64,000 bases of DNA from Lelliottia sp. WAP21 (GCF_020532665.2 NZ_JAIWPG020000007.1:124001-188000); one strand, 5' to 3'. Shown: positions 38,788 through 49,252, numbered from the stretch's first letter. The notes: generated by a model not told the origin, from the letters alone. Made by a program: numbers and translations.

Positions 38788-40230
38788 GTGGCTCAAAACT
38801 CTGTATTTTTCCCTGACGAATTCCTGGCGCAAATGCGCGAGGCCCTTCCTGCTCATCTCTCCATGGACGACTTTATTGCCGCCTGCGAGCGCCCCTTGCG
38901 CCGCAGTATTCGCGTCAATACGTTGAAAATCAGCGTTGAAGATTTTTTGCAGTTGGTCGCGCCCTGGAACTGGCAATTGACGCCGGTTCCCTGGTGCGCC
39001 GAAGGATTCTGGATTGAGCGAAACGACGAAGATGACCTGCCACTGGGAAGCACTGCAGAACATCTCAGCGGTCTGTTTTACATTCAGGAAGCCAGCTCAA
39101 TGCTGCCCGTCGCTGCGCTGTTCGCTGAAGGGAATGAGCCTTCTCGCGTGATGGATGTTGCTGCCGCGCCGGGCTCCAAGACCACTCAAATTGCCGCGAA
39201 AATGGGCAATCATGGGGTGATTCTGGCAAATGAATTCTCGGCCAGCCGGGTCAAAGTGCTGCACGCGAATATCAGTCGCTGTGGCATCCGTCATGTCGCC
39301 CTGACCCATTTTGATGGTCGCGTCTTTGGCGCATCGTTACCGGAAGTATTCGACGCGATTTTGCTTGATGCCCCCTGCTCTGGCGAGGGCGTGGTGCGTA
39401 AAGATCCCGGCGCACTGAAAAACTGGTCGCCTGAGAGCAATCTGGCGATTGCCGCGACCCAGCGAGAGTTGATTGACAGTGCTTTCCACGCGCTGCGTCC
39501 CGGCGGCACGCTGGTCTATTCCACCTGCACCCTAAACCGGGACGAAAACGAAGCAGTCTGTCTGTGGCTGAAAGCGCGCTATCCTGATGCCGTGGAGTTC
39601 CTGCCGCTGGATTCGCTGTTCGACAGTGCAAAAGAGGCATTAACGCCAGAAGGCTTCCTGCACGTTTTCCCGCAGATCTATGATTGTGAAGGGTTCTTTG
39701 TCGCGCGTCTGCGTAAGATCGCAGCCGTTGCGCCGCTTCCAGCGCCCACCTTCAAAGTCGGCAATTTCCCCTTCGTGCCAATGAAAACCCGCGAATCGGC
39801 GCAGGTCAAAGAGGCTGCGCAGCAGGCAGGGCTCATCTGGGATGAAGGTCTGCGGCTCTGGCAGCGTGACAAAGAGATCTGGCTGTTCCCCACCGACATC
39901 GAGCCGATGATCGGCAAAGTGCGTTTCTCTCGTATCGGTCTTCGCCTGGCTGAAGTGCACAATAAAGGCTACCGCTGGCAACATGAGGCCGTCATCGCCC
40001 TGGCCGGCAGCGAGAATACCTTTGCATTAACCCATGCTGAGGCAGAAGAGTGGTATCGCGGGCGAGACGTCTACCCTGAAGGAACCCCGCAGCGTGATGA
40101 AGTGATCGTCACCTACCAGGGTTTCCCGCTGGGCATGGCGAAAAAAGTCGGTTCACGGCTCAAAAACAGTTATCCACGAGAACTGGTCCGTGATGGTCGC
40201 TTATTTACCGGTAACGCCGTCACTGAATAA
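38788..40230 (+). CDS. rsmF: 16S rRNA m5C1407 methyltransferase RsmF (YebU), 480 aa
   Basis: Methylates C1407 of 16S rRNA. The SAM motif [19 protein letters not shown] and the two catalytic Cys of the m5C family are present: [14 protein letters not shown] (motif IV) and [13 protein letters not shown] (motif VI, the nucleophile). The C-terminal PUA-like part ends [15 protein letters not shown]. The start is GTG 38788, as the frame and the [12 protein letters not shown] match to E. coli indicate. Confidence 0.96.
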   Translation: MAQNSVFFPDEFLAQMREALPAHLSMDDFIAACERPLRRSIRVNTLKISVEDFLQLVAPWNWQLTPVPWCAEGFWIERNDEDDLPLGSTAEHLSGLFYIQEASSMLPVAALFAEGNEPSRVMDVAAAPGSKTTQIAAKMGNHGVILANEFSASRVKVLHANISRCGIRHVALTHFDGRVFGASLPEVFDAILLDAPCSGEGVVRKDPGALKNWSPESNLAIAATQRELIDSAFHALRPGGTLVYSTCTLNRDENEAVCLWLKARYPDAVEFLPLDSLFDSAKEALTPEGFLHVFPQIYDCEGFFVARLRKIAAVAPLPAPTFKVGNFPFVPMKTRESAQVKEAAQQAGLIWDEGLRLWQRDKEIWLFPTDIEPMIGKVRFSRIGLRLAEVHNKGYRWQHEAVIALAGSENTFALTHAEAEEWYRGRDVYPEGTPQRDEVIVTYQGFPLGMAKKVGSRLKNSYPRELVRDGRLFTGNAVTE

Positions 40231-40332
40231 AAAAACGCACGTTTTGACTGGCACTTTTGCGCACCTTAGCTAGGCTGAAAAATGGGCGACCATACTGGTC
40301 GTACCAGATTCTTCTGACTTTTGGAGCGTACT

Positions 40333-40572
40333 ATGACGAAAACCAGCGTGCGAATTGGTGCTTTTGAAATTGATGACGCCGAGTTACAAGGCGAATCTCA
40401 GGGTGAGCGAACGTTAACCATTCCCTGTAAATCCGATCCGGATTTATGCATGCAGCTGGATGCCTGGGATGCCGATACCAGCATTCCGGCAATCCTGGAT
40501 GGCGAACATTCCGTTCTTTACCGTGAGCACTACGATCAATCGTCCGATGCCTGGATCATGCGCCTTGCGTGA
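40333..40572 (+). CDS. yebV: Small conserved protein YebV, 79 aa
   Basis: A 79-residue acidic protein, MTKTSVRIGAFEIDDAELQG to DAWIMRLA, closely matching E. coli YebV (78). The function is unknown. GGAG lies seven bases before ATG 40333; an in-frame TTG at 40321 overlaps the ribosome site. Confidence 0.92.
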   Translation: MTKTSVRIGAFEIDDAELQGESQGERTLTIPCKSDPDLCMQLDAWDADTSIPAILDGEHSVLYREHYDQSSDAWIMRLA

Positions 40573-40581
40573 TTCAAAAAG

Positions 40582-40604
40582 AACCCGCCCGAAGGCGGGT
40601 TATT
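40582..40604 (+). terminator. Terminator of yebV
   Basis: An 8-bp stem AACCCGCC/GGCGGGTT with loop CGAA, followed by a modest T-rich TATTTAT. It starts about 10 bp after the yebV stop. Confidence 0.7.
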
Positions 40605-40676
40605 TATAGCAGAACCTTTCCCCCACCGTTAATCCTCTCCTACACTAACCCTATGGAAGTCAGAACTGAGGATGCG

Positions 40677-40868
40677 ATGTTCGCCCTGGTACTTTTTATT
40701 TGTTATCTGGATGGGGGTTGTGACGACATCGTTATTGATGTCTACAACACGGAACAACAGTGTATTAGTTCAAAAAAAGAGCAAAGAATCCGCCATGGAG
40801 GATGCTATCCCGTTGAGGATTTTGTCGATGGATTCTGGACACCCGCCCAGGAGTACAGCGATTTTTAA
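40677..40868 (+). CDS. yebW: Small conserved protein YebW, 63 aa
   Basis: 63 residues, MFALVLFICYLDGGCDDIVI to EYSDF, with five Cys; it matches E. coli YebW. The function is unknown. GAGG precedes ATG 40677. Its stop abuts the stop of the convergent pphA. Confidence 0.9.
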   Translation: MFALVLFICYLDGGCDDIVIDVYNTEQQCISSKKEQRIRHGGCYPVEDFVDGFWTPAQEYSDF

Positions 40869-41513
40869 TCACTGCAGTTGCACCAGCGTGAATACGCCAC
40901 CAAACACTGCGCCGGTATCGATGTAATGCAGATTGCCAAAATCATAGCGCTTATCCACCGGGGTATGACCAAACCAGAAGTGATCCGCACCTGAAATCCC
41001 CTCACCTTTGCCGCACATAAACGTGGTGAGACGATGCCTCTCCCATAAAATCTGCTGCTTATTGACCGATTTTCCCCATTCATAATGGGCTGACGGGTAA
41101 TCAGCATGCGCCACCACGTTCTTGCCATTGTCACATGTCATTTCAATAATATGCGGTAACGAGCCGGTTTCTTTTAGTAATTCCATGGCGATTAATTTCT
41201 GCGGATGAGAAAGGGATGAAAACCATATTCCCCCGTTAAGCGTCCACAGTGAAAAATCATTATTGTTTATAGCATCCAGTGCCATTTGCTCGTGATTACC
41301 CCGTACGGCACGAAACCAATTTTCACGCATCAGTTCTAAACATTTAATGCTATCCGGCCCGCGATCGATCAGGTCCCCCACGGAAATAAGGAGATCCTGT
41401 GAGGGATTAAAATTGCGGCGTGCCAGTTCGTCCATAAGCCATTGATAGCAGCCATGAATATCCCCAACTATCCAGATATGTCGCCATTTACTGCCGTCGA
41501 GTTTCTGATACAT
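40869..41513 (-). CDS. pphA: Serine/threonine protein phosphatase PphA/PrpA, 214 aa
   Basis: A PPP-family metallophosphatase. The three metal motifs are intact: GDIHG in WIVGDIHGCYQ, GDLIDRG, and GNHEQM; a later His is in GHTPVDKR. In E. coli PrpA dephosphorylates phosphoproteins and is linked to misfolded-protein and heat responses. ATG 41513 is chosen because GGGAGGG lies just upstream; the frame extends four codons further to 41525. The middle of the protein diverges more from E. coli than its neighbours do, closer to what I recall of Salmonella PrpA. Confidence 0.93.
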   Translation of the reverse strand: MYQKLDGSKWRHIWIVGDIHGCYQWLMDELARRNFNPSQDLLISVGDLIDRGPDSIKCLELMRENWFRAVRGNHEQMALDAINNNDFSLWTLNGGIWFSSLSHPQKLIAMELLKETGSLPHIIEMTCDNGKNVVAHADYPSAHYEWGKSVNKQQILWERHRLTTFMCGKGEGISGADHFWFGHTPVDKRYDFGNLHYIDTGAVFGGVFTLVQLQ

Positions 41514-41682
41514 AAGCCCTCCCATAAACAGTATAGCTGAGCTGATTTATTAAACGGTCAGTCTGGCTGTGCTACAAACTTCAATCGTCATTAAACGAAG
41601 CCGAAATAAAGATGTAGCCGCACTTAAATTCACGAAATGAGGACCCTAAAATAGCGGCATAACGTATAAAGAGGTCTCCATC

Positions 41683-42624
41683 GTGACGAACACCACCCTG
41701 CAAATCGATGTGCCTGACGCACAGCCCGTCAATATTATTTCCGCACTGACGTATGGGCAGCTTGTTCCAGGTCCAATCTGGAACAAGCGTGAATACCGCT
41801 TAAAATTCTTCCTTCGTTCGTTGCTCTTCTGGTCCTCCACCAGACGAATGCTGAGCGCATTGTCCCGACGGGCAGATTTCGGGAAGCTCCTGACTGCACA
41901 GGTAACCTTACCCAGTAAGACGCATCGCCAGTATCTGAGCCGCGGATTAACGGCCGGTCAGCGCGCCGATGCGATCATCCATCATTATCAGTGGATCGAT
42001 ACGTTACCCGACGCAGAACTTTGTCACGCGCTGACCCATGCGACGGCCCAGCCTGTTTTTCAGTTTACGGCGAAAGAAGAGGCGCGCTACACGGTGTCCG
42101 TCTCCTCCGCCAGCAAAGCCGAACGTGAGGGCGAAAGTACACTCTGGCTACGTGACGAGGAAAATACCCTGCTGGCCAGCCTGACCTTTAGCGTGGTAAA
42201 TGAAAACGGACACCCTGCGCTGGTCATTGGCGGTCTGCAAGGGCCACGCCGCAACGTCACCCGTGACACGATCAAAAAAGCGACCCGTGCCTGTCATGGC
42301 CTTTTCCCCAAACGCGTGCTGATGGAAGTGGTGTTTCAGCTTGCGGCTAAAAGCGGCATCAAGGCACTTTACGGGGTCAGCGATGAGGGGCATATCTTCC
42401 GCGCCCTGCGCTATCGGCTGAGCAAAGGTCGACACTTTCATGCAAGCTATGATGAGTTTTGGGCTTCCCTTGACGGTGAGAAGACTTCTGCCTTCCGCTG
42501 GGCGCTTCCGTTGTGCATGGAACGAAAATCCCTTGAAGAGATTGCCAGCAAAAAACGCGCCGAGTATCGCCGTCGATTTGCACTCCTGGACGAGATAGCC
42601 CAGTCCGTTGGATCGCGATTTTAG
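41683..42624 (+). CDS. VirK/YbjX-family protein (DUF535), 313 aa
   Basis: A DUF535 protein like E. coli YbjX and Salmonella VirK/SomA. Family hallmarks visible are LRSLLFWSSTRRML near the N-terminus, VIGGLQGPRRNVTRDTIKKA in the middle, and RRRFALLDEIAQSV at the end. There is no signal peptide. VirK relatives are PhoPQ-regulated and linked to resistance to antimicrobial peptides, but the activity is unknown. The GTG start 41683 follows AGAGG. E. coli K-12 has no gene here between pphA and sdsR, so this is an accessory insertion or lineage-specific gene. I saw no convincing PhoP box upstream. Confidence 0.88.
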   Translation: MTNTTLQIDVPDAQPVNIISALTYGQLVPGPIWNKREYRLKFFLRSLLFWSSTRRMLSALSRRADFGKLLTAQVTLPSKTHRQYLSRGLTAGQRADAIIHHYQWIDTLPDAELCHALTHATAQPVFQFTAKEEARYTVSVSSASKAEREGESTLWLRDEENTLLASLTFSVVNENGHPALVIGGLQGPRRNVTRDTIKKATRACHGLFPKRVLMEVVFQLAAKSGIKALYGVSDEGHIFRALRYRLSKGRHFHASYDEFWASLDGEKTSAFRWALPLCMERKSLEEIASKKRAEYRRRFALLDEIAQSVGSRF

Positions 42625-42787
42625 TCGCGCGGCGTGCCGATAAAGCCTGCACACAAAAATTTAACAAAATAGCCAAAAAGCGCTGGACTTCCGCCTGCCG
42701 GGTTGTGGTATGGTTAAAAGCGCAGCACAGGACGTGCATTGTCTGCAGAGAAAGCTGTTAAACCAATGTGTTTATTTTCATGCAGAT

Positions 42788-42890
42788 AAAAAGAGACCGA
42801 ATACGATTCCTGTATTCGGTCCAGGGAAATGGCTCTTGGGAGAGAGCCGTGCGCTAAAAGTTGGCATTAATGCAGGCTAAGTCGCCTGAC
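42788..42890 (-). ncRNA. sdsR: SdsR (RyeB) small RNA
   Basis: About 103 nt, starting GTCAGGCGACTTAGCCTGCA and ending in the hairpin GACCGAATAC/GTATTCGGTC plus T5. Nearly the same as E. coli and Salmonella SdsR, an Hfq-dependent, sigma-S-controlled RNA that acts on outer-membrane protein and mutS mRNAs. Location between pphA and yebY also agrees. Confidence 0.93.
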
Positions 42891-42895
42891 ACCTT

Positions 42896-42903
42896 AAGAA
42901 TAG
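42896..42903 (-). promoter_or_regulatory. Sigma-S-type -10 of sdsR
   Basis: On the minus strand CTATTCT occupies -13 to -7 relative to the inferred SdsR 5' end at 42890. The C at -13 before a TANNCT-like hexamer is the known preference of RpoS. Confidence 0.7.
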
Positions 42904-42972
42904 ATGACGACGCCAGGTTTTCCAGTCCGCAGCAAAAGTGGTCGGAAAAAAAGCGTTTATACGTCGCAAAAC

Positions 42973-43015
42973 AAAAAAACCGCAACGCCTCCAGAGAGAA
43001 GCCTGCGGTTTTTTT
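42973..43015. terminator. Bidirectional terminator between ryeA and yebY
   Basis: A stem ACCGCA/TGCGGT with inner pairing (GGC/GCC-type) is flanked by A7 and T7, so it can stop RyeA on the plus strand and yebY on the minus strand. Confidence 0.85.
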
Positions 43016-43032
43016 ATGGGCGTTATACGCCC

Positions 43033-43371
43033 TTAACAGAGTTTTTCAGCCCGCTCGATAAACGGGGCAAGACTCATTTTTTGTCCTGGGTTTTGCGGAT
43101 CGTCCACCTGAATCACGCTGAGCGGCTGACCGTTGGCTTTACCGCTGGCGACCTGCTGTTCAGCAATATCATTCAGCGGATATTGCACCAGCGTGCTGGG
43201 ATTAATCACATACAGCGCATGTCCCGGGCGGCAGGTCAGCATCACCTCTTCACGATTAAATGCCCATTTGTCTTTACCCACTTCGAAGCGGCTGACGGTA
43301 ATCACCTGCGGTGCGGCAAATGCGGAGCTGGCCGTGGCCAGCAGCACGAGAGAGAGCAGTGTTTTTTTCAT
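43033..43371 (-). CDS. yebY: Periplasmic protein YebY (DUF2511), 112 aa
   Basis: A signal peptide [19 protein letters not shown] and a conserved mature domain ([20 protein letters not shown]) with Cys in [10 protein letters not shown] and the C-terminal EKLC. It matches E. coli YebY. The function is unknown; it is the last gene of the copC-copD-yebY cluster, reported as copper-responsive in E. coli. It starts 14 bp after the copD stop. Confidence 0.93.
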   Translation of the reverse strand: MKKTLLSLVLLATASSAFAAPQVITVSRFEVGKDKWAFNREEVMLTCRPGHALYVINPSTLVQYPLNDIAEQQVASGKANGQPLSVIQVDDPQNPGQKMSLAPFIERAEKLC

Positions 43372-43385
43372 TCGATCTTTAACCT

Positions 43386-44258
43386 TTAGAAGGGTTCCCA
43401 GGTGGCGAACAGGCTGACGGTCGCCAGTACCAGTGCCCCTGAAACAACCTCTGCCTTTGTCATCCAGATAAAAATGTGTTGCGCGCGACCGTTTTCACGG
43501 TGAAAGCGTGGTACCAGAAAATACCGATTTACCAGCGCAATAACCACCATCATTGCCACCAGCGCACATTTGAACAAAAGCAGTTGCCCATATTCCGTCC
43601 GCCAGGGCCAGTTGACGCCCAGAATCAGCAGTGTATTGATGATACCGGTCGCAATGACGCCCGCAACGGCATAGTGTCCCACGCGCGAGAAGCGCATCAT
43701 GGTATAGATGGCGGGGATACTCCAGCGCCCTTTCGCCAGCCGCATGCAAAACAGGAGTGGGAGCAATCCCCCTATCCATGTCGCCGCGCAAAGTAAATGC
43801 ACCGCATGGTTAACGCGCTGGAGCGTCCCGGGGATCCCGTCCCGCATGGCGGCATGGCCGACACCCGCCATAAGCAGGAATTGTCCTGTCGCCAGCACCA
43901 GCAAGAGTCGTGCATTGCGTTCGGGCGCAATCCAGGCGGCACAGGCGGTAAGCAACGCAATGAGGATCTGCCATAGCCAGACGCTGCCAAACTGCGTGCT
44001 CAGAACGGCAAGCCAGATATCCGGGCGGATAACATCCCGCCAGCCCTCCCCCATTAAGCCGCCCTGTAACATCAGCAGCGCAACGGCGGAGAAGAGACTC
44101 GCCAGCACGACCACTTTTTGCTGAGGGGCAAAGCGCCGCGTCATCAGACGCTTAAGGCCAAACGGCGTCAGCCACGCACAATAAAGCGCATTGCCGAAAA
44201 TCACCATCAGCGCACCAAAATGAACGAAGCGCAGACAAATATAGAGAAGCGCGAGCAT
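43386..44258 (-). CDS. copD: Copper-resistance membrane protein CopD (YebZ), 290 aa
   Basis: A CopD-family protein with about eight membrane helices. The family segments are visible: [20 protein letters not shown] at the N-terminus, [17 protein letters not shown] in the middle, and a terminal LFATWEPF. It is thought to move copper across the inner membrane together with periplasmic CopC. The ATG is one base after the copC stop codon, so the two are translationally coupled. Confidence 0.94.
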   Translation of the reverse strand: MLALLYICLRFVHFGALMVIFGNALYCAWLTPFGLKRLMTRRFAPQQKVVVLASLFSAVALLMLQGGLMGEGWRDVIRPDIWLAVLSTQFGSVWLWQILIALLTACAAWIAPERNARLLLVLATGQFLLMAGVGHAAMRDGIPGTLQRVNHAVHLLCAATWIGGLLPLLFCMRLAKGRWSIPAIYTMMRFSRVGHYAVAGVIATGIINTLLILGVNWPWRTEYGQLLLFKCALVAMMVVIALVNRYFLVPRFHRENGRAQHIFIWMTKAEVVSGALVLATVSLFATWEPF

Positions 44259-44259
44259 A

Positions 44260-44634
44260 TTATTTCACGCTGAAGTGATAGCTGCCTTTCGTTTTGTGAC
44301 CGTCGACGGAAACCACATGCCACTCAACGGTGTAAGTGCCCGGCGTTAATGATTGTTCAAGGGGGATAATCAGCTGCGTCGCGTCATTCTCGGCACGCTT
44401 TGCTTTACCCAGCTTCACAACCTGCTCTTTATCGCCACGGACAGTGACCCCGCTGAATTTTGGTTCAATGCCTTCCGAGAAATTCAGGGTTAGCGCCTGA
44501 GGCGCGGCGACGACTGCCGCGTCGGCGGCCGGGTATTGATGTTTCAAATGCGCATGCGCCAGCACTGAGGGGGCAGCGAAAACTGAAAGGAGCAAGGCGA
44601 GCGCGCCAACCGTGCGTGAGGCGGTAAAGATCAT
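44260..44634 (-). CDS. copC: Periplasmic copper-binding protein CopC (YobA), 124 aa
   Basis: A signal peptide ends PSVLA, followed directly by [13 protein letters not shown]; the N-terminal His after cleavage and the [13 protein letters not shown] motif are the Cu(II) site of CopC proteins. I chose ATG 44634, nine bases after AAGGA and matching the E. coli length; an ATG at 44643 lies directly on the ribosome site. First gene of copC-copD-yebY. Confidence 0.94.
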   Translation of the reverse strand: MIFTASRTVGALALLLSVFAAPSVLAHAHLKHQYPAADAAVVAAPQALTLNFSEGIEPKFSGVTVRGDKEQVVKLGKAKRAENDATQLIIPLEQSLTPGTYTVEWHVVSVDGHKTKGSYHFSVK

Positions 44635-44772
44635 ATCAATCATTCCTTTTTGTTATGTCTATATGAGAGAGAATAACCTTCTATAATATCTGAGTCGAGC
44701 CTCATCCGGTGACGCCTTGCCAAAGATGCACAACCGCGCTAACGTTAGCGCCGCAAAAAACAGGAGACGCGT

Positions 44773-45003
44773 ATGAACATTAATCTGGCAAACCTTCCTC
44801 AGGATGAGATGGACAAAGTGAATGTCGATCTTGCCGCCGCCGGCGTGGCCTTTAAAGAACGTTACAATATGCCTATCGTTGCGGAAGTGGTTGAACGTGA
44901 GCAACCTGCCCATCTACGCGACTGGTTCCGCGAACGTTTGATTGCCCATCGGCTGAAATCCGTCACGTTGTCACGTTTACCCTACGAACCTAAAGTAAAA
45001 TAA
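44773..45003 (+). CDS. holE: DNA polymerase III theta subunit HolE, 76 aa
   Basis: Theta binds the epsilon proofreading subunit of polymerase III. The sequence [20 protein letters not shown] and the C-terminal [12 protein letters not shown] match E. coli HolE, with the usual 76 residues. The ATG follows AGGAGACGCGT. Divergent from copC. Confidence 0.96.
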   Translation: MNINLANLPQDEMDKVNVDLAAAGVAFKERYNMPIVAEVVEREQPAHLRDWFRERLIAHRLKSVTLSRLPYEPKVK

Positions 45004-45112
45004 CCTTAACGTGCCGCTACACTTCCTTACACCGATTGTGGCAGGATAAGAAAACCCTGAATCATTCATGGTTATTATTAATCCCTGCGACGAAGTGTAT
45101 AAGGAAGTCACG

Positions 45113-45769
45113 ATGTCCCAATGGAATATTGCCGCCGCTCAGTATGCCTCCCGGCATAACGATATTGGCGAACACGTCAAACATCATCTTCATTTTATCT
45201 CTGCGGCGGCAGACCTGCGCTGCGATTTACTTGTCTTCCCGGAACTTTCATTAACGGGCGCTGCCTGCGATGCGTTTTCCCTGCCTAGCCCGCCCACAGA
45301 GCAGCAACTGAACCCGCTTGTCCACGCAGCCTGCGCCTGCGACATGACGGTAATCGCCGGAATCACCGTCGACACCGATGCAGGACGGCAAAAAGGGATG
45401 GCGCTGTTTGTCCCCGGTGAGCCGCACGTTGTCTGCGCCCCCCTCAACAGCCGTGCCTGCCCGGTGCCGGGAAAATCACAGGTCAACGTGCTCGGCAATC
45501 CCGACGATAGCACTAACCTGGATCCGCAAGCCGTCCTGATGACCAGCTGTCTGGCGGTAAGCGATAACCGCTGGACCTCCACCCTGAGCCATATGCAGCG
45601 TTTTGCCCACCGTTACGCCATCGCGGTCCTCATGGCGAATGCCCGCAGCGGCAGCGCACTTTGGGATGCACGCGGGCAGCTTATCGTTCGCGCTGACCAG
45701 GGGGAGTTATTGTTGACAGGATCATTCGATCAACGGGGTTGGCAAGGGGATATCATTCCTTTACGCTAA
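45113..45769 (+). CDS. yobB: Nitrilase-fold protein YobB, 218 aa
   Basis: A carbon-nitrogen-hydrolase-fold protein, matching E. coli YobB in length and ends (MSQWNIAAAQYAS and QGDIIPLR). The catalytic Glu position is present (VFPELSLTGA). The usual Lys motif (K-x-H) is not visible, and the Cys region reads LMTSCLAVSD rather than the common C-[YF]-D, so activity is doubtful. AAGGAAG precedes ATG 45113. exoX follows after 25 bp in the same direction. Confidence 0.9.
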   Translation: MSQWNIAAAQYASRHNDIGEHVKHHLHFISAAADLRCDLLVFPELSLTGAACDAFSLPSPPTEQQLNPLVHAACACDMTVIAGITVDTDAGRQKGMALFVPGEPHVVCAPLNSRACPVPGKSQVNVLGNPDDSTNLDPQAVLMTSCLAVSDNRWTSTLSHMQRFAHRYAIAVLMANARSGSALWDARGQLIVRADQGELLLTGSFDQRGWQGDIIPLR

Positions 45770-45794
45770 GCCTTTTTACGGCCAGGAGTGTGCA

Positions 45795-46457
45795 ATGCTA
45801 CGCGTCATCGATACCGAAACCTGCGACCTACAGGGCGGGATTGTGGAAGTCGCGTCAGTCGATGTGATCGACGGACAAATCGTCAATCCTATGAGCCATC
45901 TGGTTCGTCCCGATCGCCCCATCAGCCCGCAGGCGATGGCGATACACCGTATCACCGAATCTATGGTGGCTGATAAGCCGTGGATTGAAGACGTGATTCC
46001 GCACTACTACGGCAGTACATGGTACGTGGCGCATAACGCCAGCTTTGACCGTCGGGTATTGCCGGAAATGCCCGGCGAGTGGATCTGCACGATGAAGCTG
46101 GCGCGTCGTTTATGGCCGGGGATCAAATACAGCAATATGGCGTTGTACAACTCCCGTAAGCTCAGTGTTAAAACGCCCGAGGGGTTGCACCACCACCGAG
46201 CGTTATATGACTGCTACATTACGGCCGCACTGCTTATTGATATTATGAATTCATCTGGCTGGACGCCGGACGACATGGTTACAATCACCGGACGCCCTGC
46301 GCTCCTGACAACCTTTACCTTTGGCAAATATCGCGGCAAAGCGGTCTCGGAAGTGGCACAACGTGACCCGGGATATTTACGCTGGTTATACAACAACCTC
46401 GACAAAATGAGCCCCGAACTGCGCCTGACGCTGCGCCACTATCTTGACGAGGCTTAA
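45795..46457 (+). CDS. exoX: Exodeoxyribonuclease X ExoX, 220 aa
   Basis: A DnaQ-family 3'-5' exonuclease active in mismatch repair and recombination. Exo I motif DTETCD (residues 5-10), Exo II with [12 protein letters not shown], and Exo [13 protein letters not shown] are complete. The length equals E. coli ExoX. It ends in a 4-bp overlap with the convergent ptrB stop. Confidence 0.96.
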   Translation: MLRVIDTETCDLQGGIVEVASVDVIDGQIVNPMSHLVRPDRPISPQAMAIHRITESMVADKPWIEDVIPHYYGSTWYVAHNASFDRRVLPEMPGEWICTMKLARRLWPGIKYSNMALYNSRKLSVKTPEGLHHHRALYDCYITAALLIDIMNSSGWTPDDMVTITGRPALLTTFTFGKYRGKAVSEVAQRDPGYLRWLYNNLDKMSPELRLTLRHYLDEA

Positions 46458-48514
46458 CCCTCCTGTGGTCCTGGCAAACTGCCCTGTGCCAGGCCAATGA
46501 GGAAGGCATACTCCAGCGCCACCCCTTCGTAGGATTTGAAACGCCCCGACTTGCCGCCGTGTCCGGAGTCCATATCCGTACAAAGAAGAAGTAAATTATC
46601 GTCGGTTTTTAACTCCCGCAGTTTTGCCACCCATTTTGCCGGCTCCCAGTATTGCACCTGGGAATCGTGCAGCCCGGTGGTCACCAGCATATGTGGATAC
46701 GCTTTAGCCTCAACGTTATCGTAAGGGCTGTATTCCAGCATATAGTGGTAATAGACTTCATCCTGCGGATTTCCCCACTCTTCGAACTCGCCGGTGGTGA
46801 GCGGGATAGACTCATCCAGCATGGTGGTGACCACATCGACAAACGGCACCTGCGCAACGATACCTTTGAACAGCTCAGGACGGGCATTAATCACCGCGCC
46901 CATCAGCATCCCACCGGCACTTCCACCCATACCAAAACAGCGGCCCGGATCGCCATAGCCTTGCGCCAGCAGGGCATCACACACGTCGAGATAGTCATTA
47001 AAGGTATTTTTCTTCTTAAGGAATTTGCCGTTTTCATACCACTGCTGCCCCAGCTCCCCGCCGCCACGAATGTGGGCGATAGCATAGACAAATCCTCTGT
47101 CGAGCAGGCTGAGTCGGCTGCTGCTAAAATCGGCATCCATGCTGGAGCCATACGATCCGTAGCCGTAAACCAGCAGGGGATTTTTTCCCTGATGGAAGCG
47201 GTCTTTTCGATAGACCAGCGATACGGGCACTTCTACGCCATCCCGTGCTTTTACCCACAGGTGCTCGCTACGGTAATGGCTGGAATCGAACCCCGCCACT
47301 TCTGCCTGTTTCAGCACCCGGCGTTGCCCGGTATCCATATCAAGTTCAAACAGCGTGTCCGGAGTGGTCATCGACGAATAGCCGTAACGCAGGCGTGAAG
47401 ACTCAGGCTCAGGGTTGTAGCCAATCCACGTTACGTAAGCCGGATCGTCAAAGGCGATGCCCGTCACTTCACGGGTTTTACGGTTGATCTGGCGGATGCT
47501 GGTGAGACCGCGCTGACGCTCCTCTACCACCAGCCAGTCGGTGAACAGGGTAAATCCCTCCAGCATCACGTTTTCGCGTGCGGGGATCAGCACTTCCCAT
47601 TTGCGTTCATCGCGGACTTTCGTTTTGTAGAGACCAAAATTTTTGCCTTCACGATTCGATCGCAAATAAAACGAATGCTGGAAATGGTCGAGGCTGTATT
47701 CATGATCCTTACGACGCGGCAGGAAACAGAGCGGCTGGGCGTCCGGTAATTCGGCATCCAGCAGCAGAACCTCGGTGGTGGTCGCGCTGGCAAGGTAAAT
47801 CATTACGTAATGGCGGGAGGTCGTTTTAGACAGGCTGACGTAAAACGTATCGTCTTGCTCTTCATACACCAGCTCATCATCCGTTGCGGACGTGCCCACC
47901 GTGTGCCGCCACACCTGATAGGGTAGCAACGTTGAAGCATGTTTCTTGATGTAATAGACCGTCTCTGAGTCATTGGCCCACACAAAGTCCGACGAGACGT
48001 TGTCCAGCATTTCAGGATACCAGTTGCCTGATTCCAGATTGCGAAAACGCAGTCCGTACTGGCGACGGGAGAGATAATCCTCGGCCAGTGCCATGATGTT
48101 GTTATCAGGCGAGACGGCCATGCCTCCCAGCGTATAGAACTCGCTGTGCGCGGCGCGCTGGTTAGAATCGAGGAGAGTTTCCCACTCATCCCACTCGGCA
48201 CTGAGCACGGATTGCCGCTGGTAAATTGCATATTCCTGGCCCGGCTCGTAAATATGCCGATAGCGATAGCCGTTTTTCGTCCAGGGGGCTGAGATATCGC
48301 GCTGGGGAACACGCGCGACCATTTCGCTCAGTAATGTGTCCTGAAGCGCTTGCTGGCTTTCCATGACCTTTCGGCCATAGTCATTTTCCTGATGCAGGTA
48401 GTCGAGAACCTCTGGCTGCGAGCGAGAATCGTCCCGCAGCCAGTAGTAGTTGTCTGTGCGCGTGTCGCCATGGGTGACGATCGCCTTGGGAATGCGTCGG
48501 GCTTTTGGAGGCAT
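46454..48514 (-). CDS. ptrB: Oligopeptidase B PtrB, 686 aa
   Basis: An S9A prolyl-oligopeptidase-type serine peptidase that cleaves after Arg and Lys in small peptides. The N-terminal beta-propeller region leads to the catalytic Ser in [12 protein letters not shown], followed by the Asp ([14 protein letters not shown]) and His ([13 protein letters not shown]). The length is 686, as in E. coli. The gap to yebE upstream is 87 bp. Confidence 0.96.
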   Translation of the reverse strand: MPPKARRIPKAIVTHGDTRTDNYYWLRDDSRSQPEVLDYLHQENDYGRKVMESQQALQDTLLSEMVARVPQRDISAPWTKNGYRYRHIYEPGQEYAIYQRQSVLSAEWDEWETLLDSNQRAAHSEFYTLGGMAVSPDNNIMALAEDYLSRRQYGLRFRNLESGNWYPEMLDNVSSDFVWANDSETVYYIKKHASTLLPYQVWRHTVGTSATDDELVYEEQDDTFYVSLSKTTSRHYVMIYLASATTTEVLLLDAELPDAQPLCFLPRRKDHEYSLDHFQHSFYLRSNREGKNFGLYKTKVRDERKWEVLIPARENVMLEGFTLFTDWLVVEERQRGLTSIRQINRKTREVTGIAFDDPAYVTWIGYNPEPESSRLRYGYSSMTTPDTLFELDMDTGQRRVLKQAEVAGFDSSHYRSEHLWVKARDGVEVPVSLVYRKDRFHQGKNPLLVYGYGSYGSSMDADFSSSRLSLLDRGFVYAIAHIRGGGELGQQWYENGKFLKKKNTFNDYLDVCDALLAQGYGDPGRCFGMGGSAGGMLMGAVINARPELFKGIVAQVPFVDVVTTMLDESIPLTTGEFEEWGNPQDEVYYHYMLEYSPYDNVEAKAYPHMLVTTGLHDSQVQYWEPAKWVAKLRELKTDDNLLLLCTDMDSGHGGKSGRFKSYEGVALEYAFLIGLAQGSLPGPQEG

Positions 48515-48601
48515 ATCAGTTATTCTTTTACGTTTTACACCCTATAAGGGTGGCAAAACACACGCATGATGCAAGCGAAACGTGATAGCCAGTGGGAATT
48601 A

Positions 48602-49252
48602 TTAACCCGGTAACGCCTGTTTTTGCTGTTTAATGTCGTTTTCGATCCCTTCACGCACATCCTGCGGGATCTTCAGGGCATCACCCAGCCCCTGCAGATA
48701 GCTGCGTTCCATAAAGTGATCGATGTCGATAGCGGCACAACTGAGGAAATAGAGTTCCAGCGCTTCCTCTTCATTTTTTACGCCATTCGCCAGCCGTTGC
48801 GGATCGATGGGTTGCTCAATGGCCTGGGTAATAAACGCCTTTCCCTCATTTTCCACTCCCGCCTCACGCAGCTGCGATTCAATGGCGGCACGTTCGCGAT
48901 CGTCGATATGACCATCACTTCTGGCGGCAAACACCAGTGCAAGAATGAGTCGTTCCGTGCGCTCGTCAAGCGCAGAGCTTTGCTGGCCAAAGTCAGGCTC
49001 ACCCTGATGCGCCGCGCGGATTTTGTCCTTGTATTTGTTCCACAAAACCGTTCCGGCGACGGCGCCGCCGCCTGCCAGAAGTGCGCCTGTGCCGTATTTG
49101 GTCAGCAGCTTACGCGATGATTTATTGGCCACCAGCAGTCCGGCAAGACCGCCCAGTGCCCCCGGAACCAGTAATTTGCTTAACCCCTGCTCGCCTGACG
49201 CCGATCCTTTCGACCCCAATACAGATTGCAATTGTTTCATCCAGCCTGACAT
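48602..49252 (-). CDS. yebE: Inner membrane protein YebE (DUF533), 216 aa
   Basis: A Gly/Ala-rich hydrophobic stretch ([20 protein letters not shown], then [18 protein letters not shown]) is followed by a soluble TerB-like helical domain ([20 protein letters not shown]). It matches E. coli YebE, a Cpx-responsive protein of unknown function. ATG 49252 follows GAGGAAAACC. In E. coli yebF and yebG lie between yebE and purT; here they are absent. Confidence 0.92.
   Translation of the reverse strand: MSGWMKQLQSVLGSKGSASGEQGLSKLLVPGALGGLAGLLVANKSSRKLLTKYGTGALLAGGGAVAGTVLWNKYKDKIRAAHQGEPDFGQQSSALDERTERLILALVFAARSDGHIDDRERAAIESQLREAGVENEGKAFITQAIEQPIDPQRLANGVKNEEEALELYFLSCAAIDIDHFMERSYLQGLGDALKIPQDVREGIENDIKQQKQALPG

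Larger units (their letters stand above)
42721..43015 (+). ncRNA. ryeA: RyeA (SraC), antisense RNA of SdsR
   Basis: In E. coli a 250-290-nt RNA is read on the strand opposite SdsR and covers it entirely. Here a TGG-TATGGT extended -10 at 42706-42714 and the strong terminator at 42973-43015 delimit a fitting interval that contains the complement of sdsR. The 5' end is an estimate. Confidence 0.55.
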
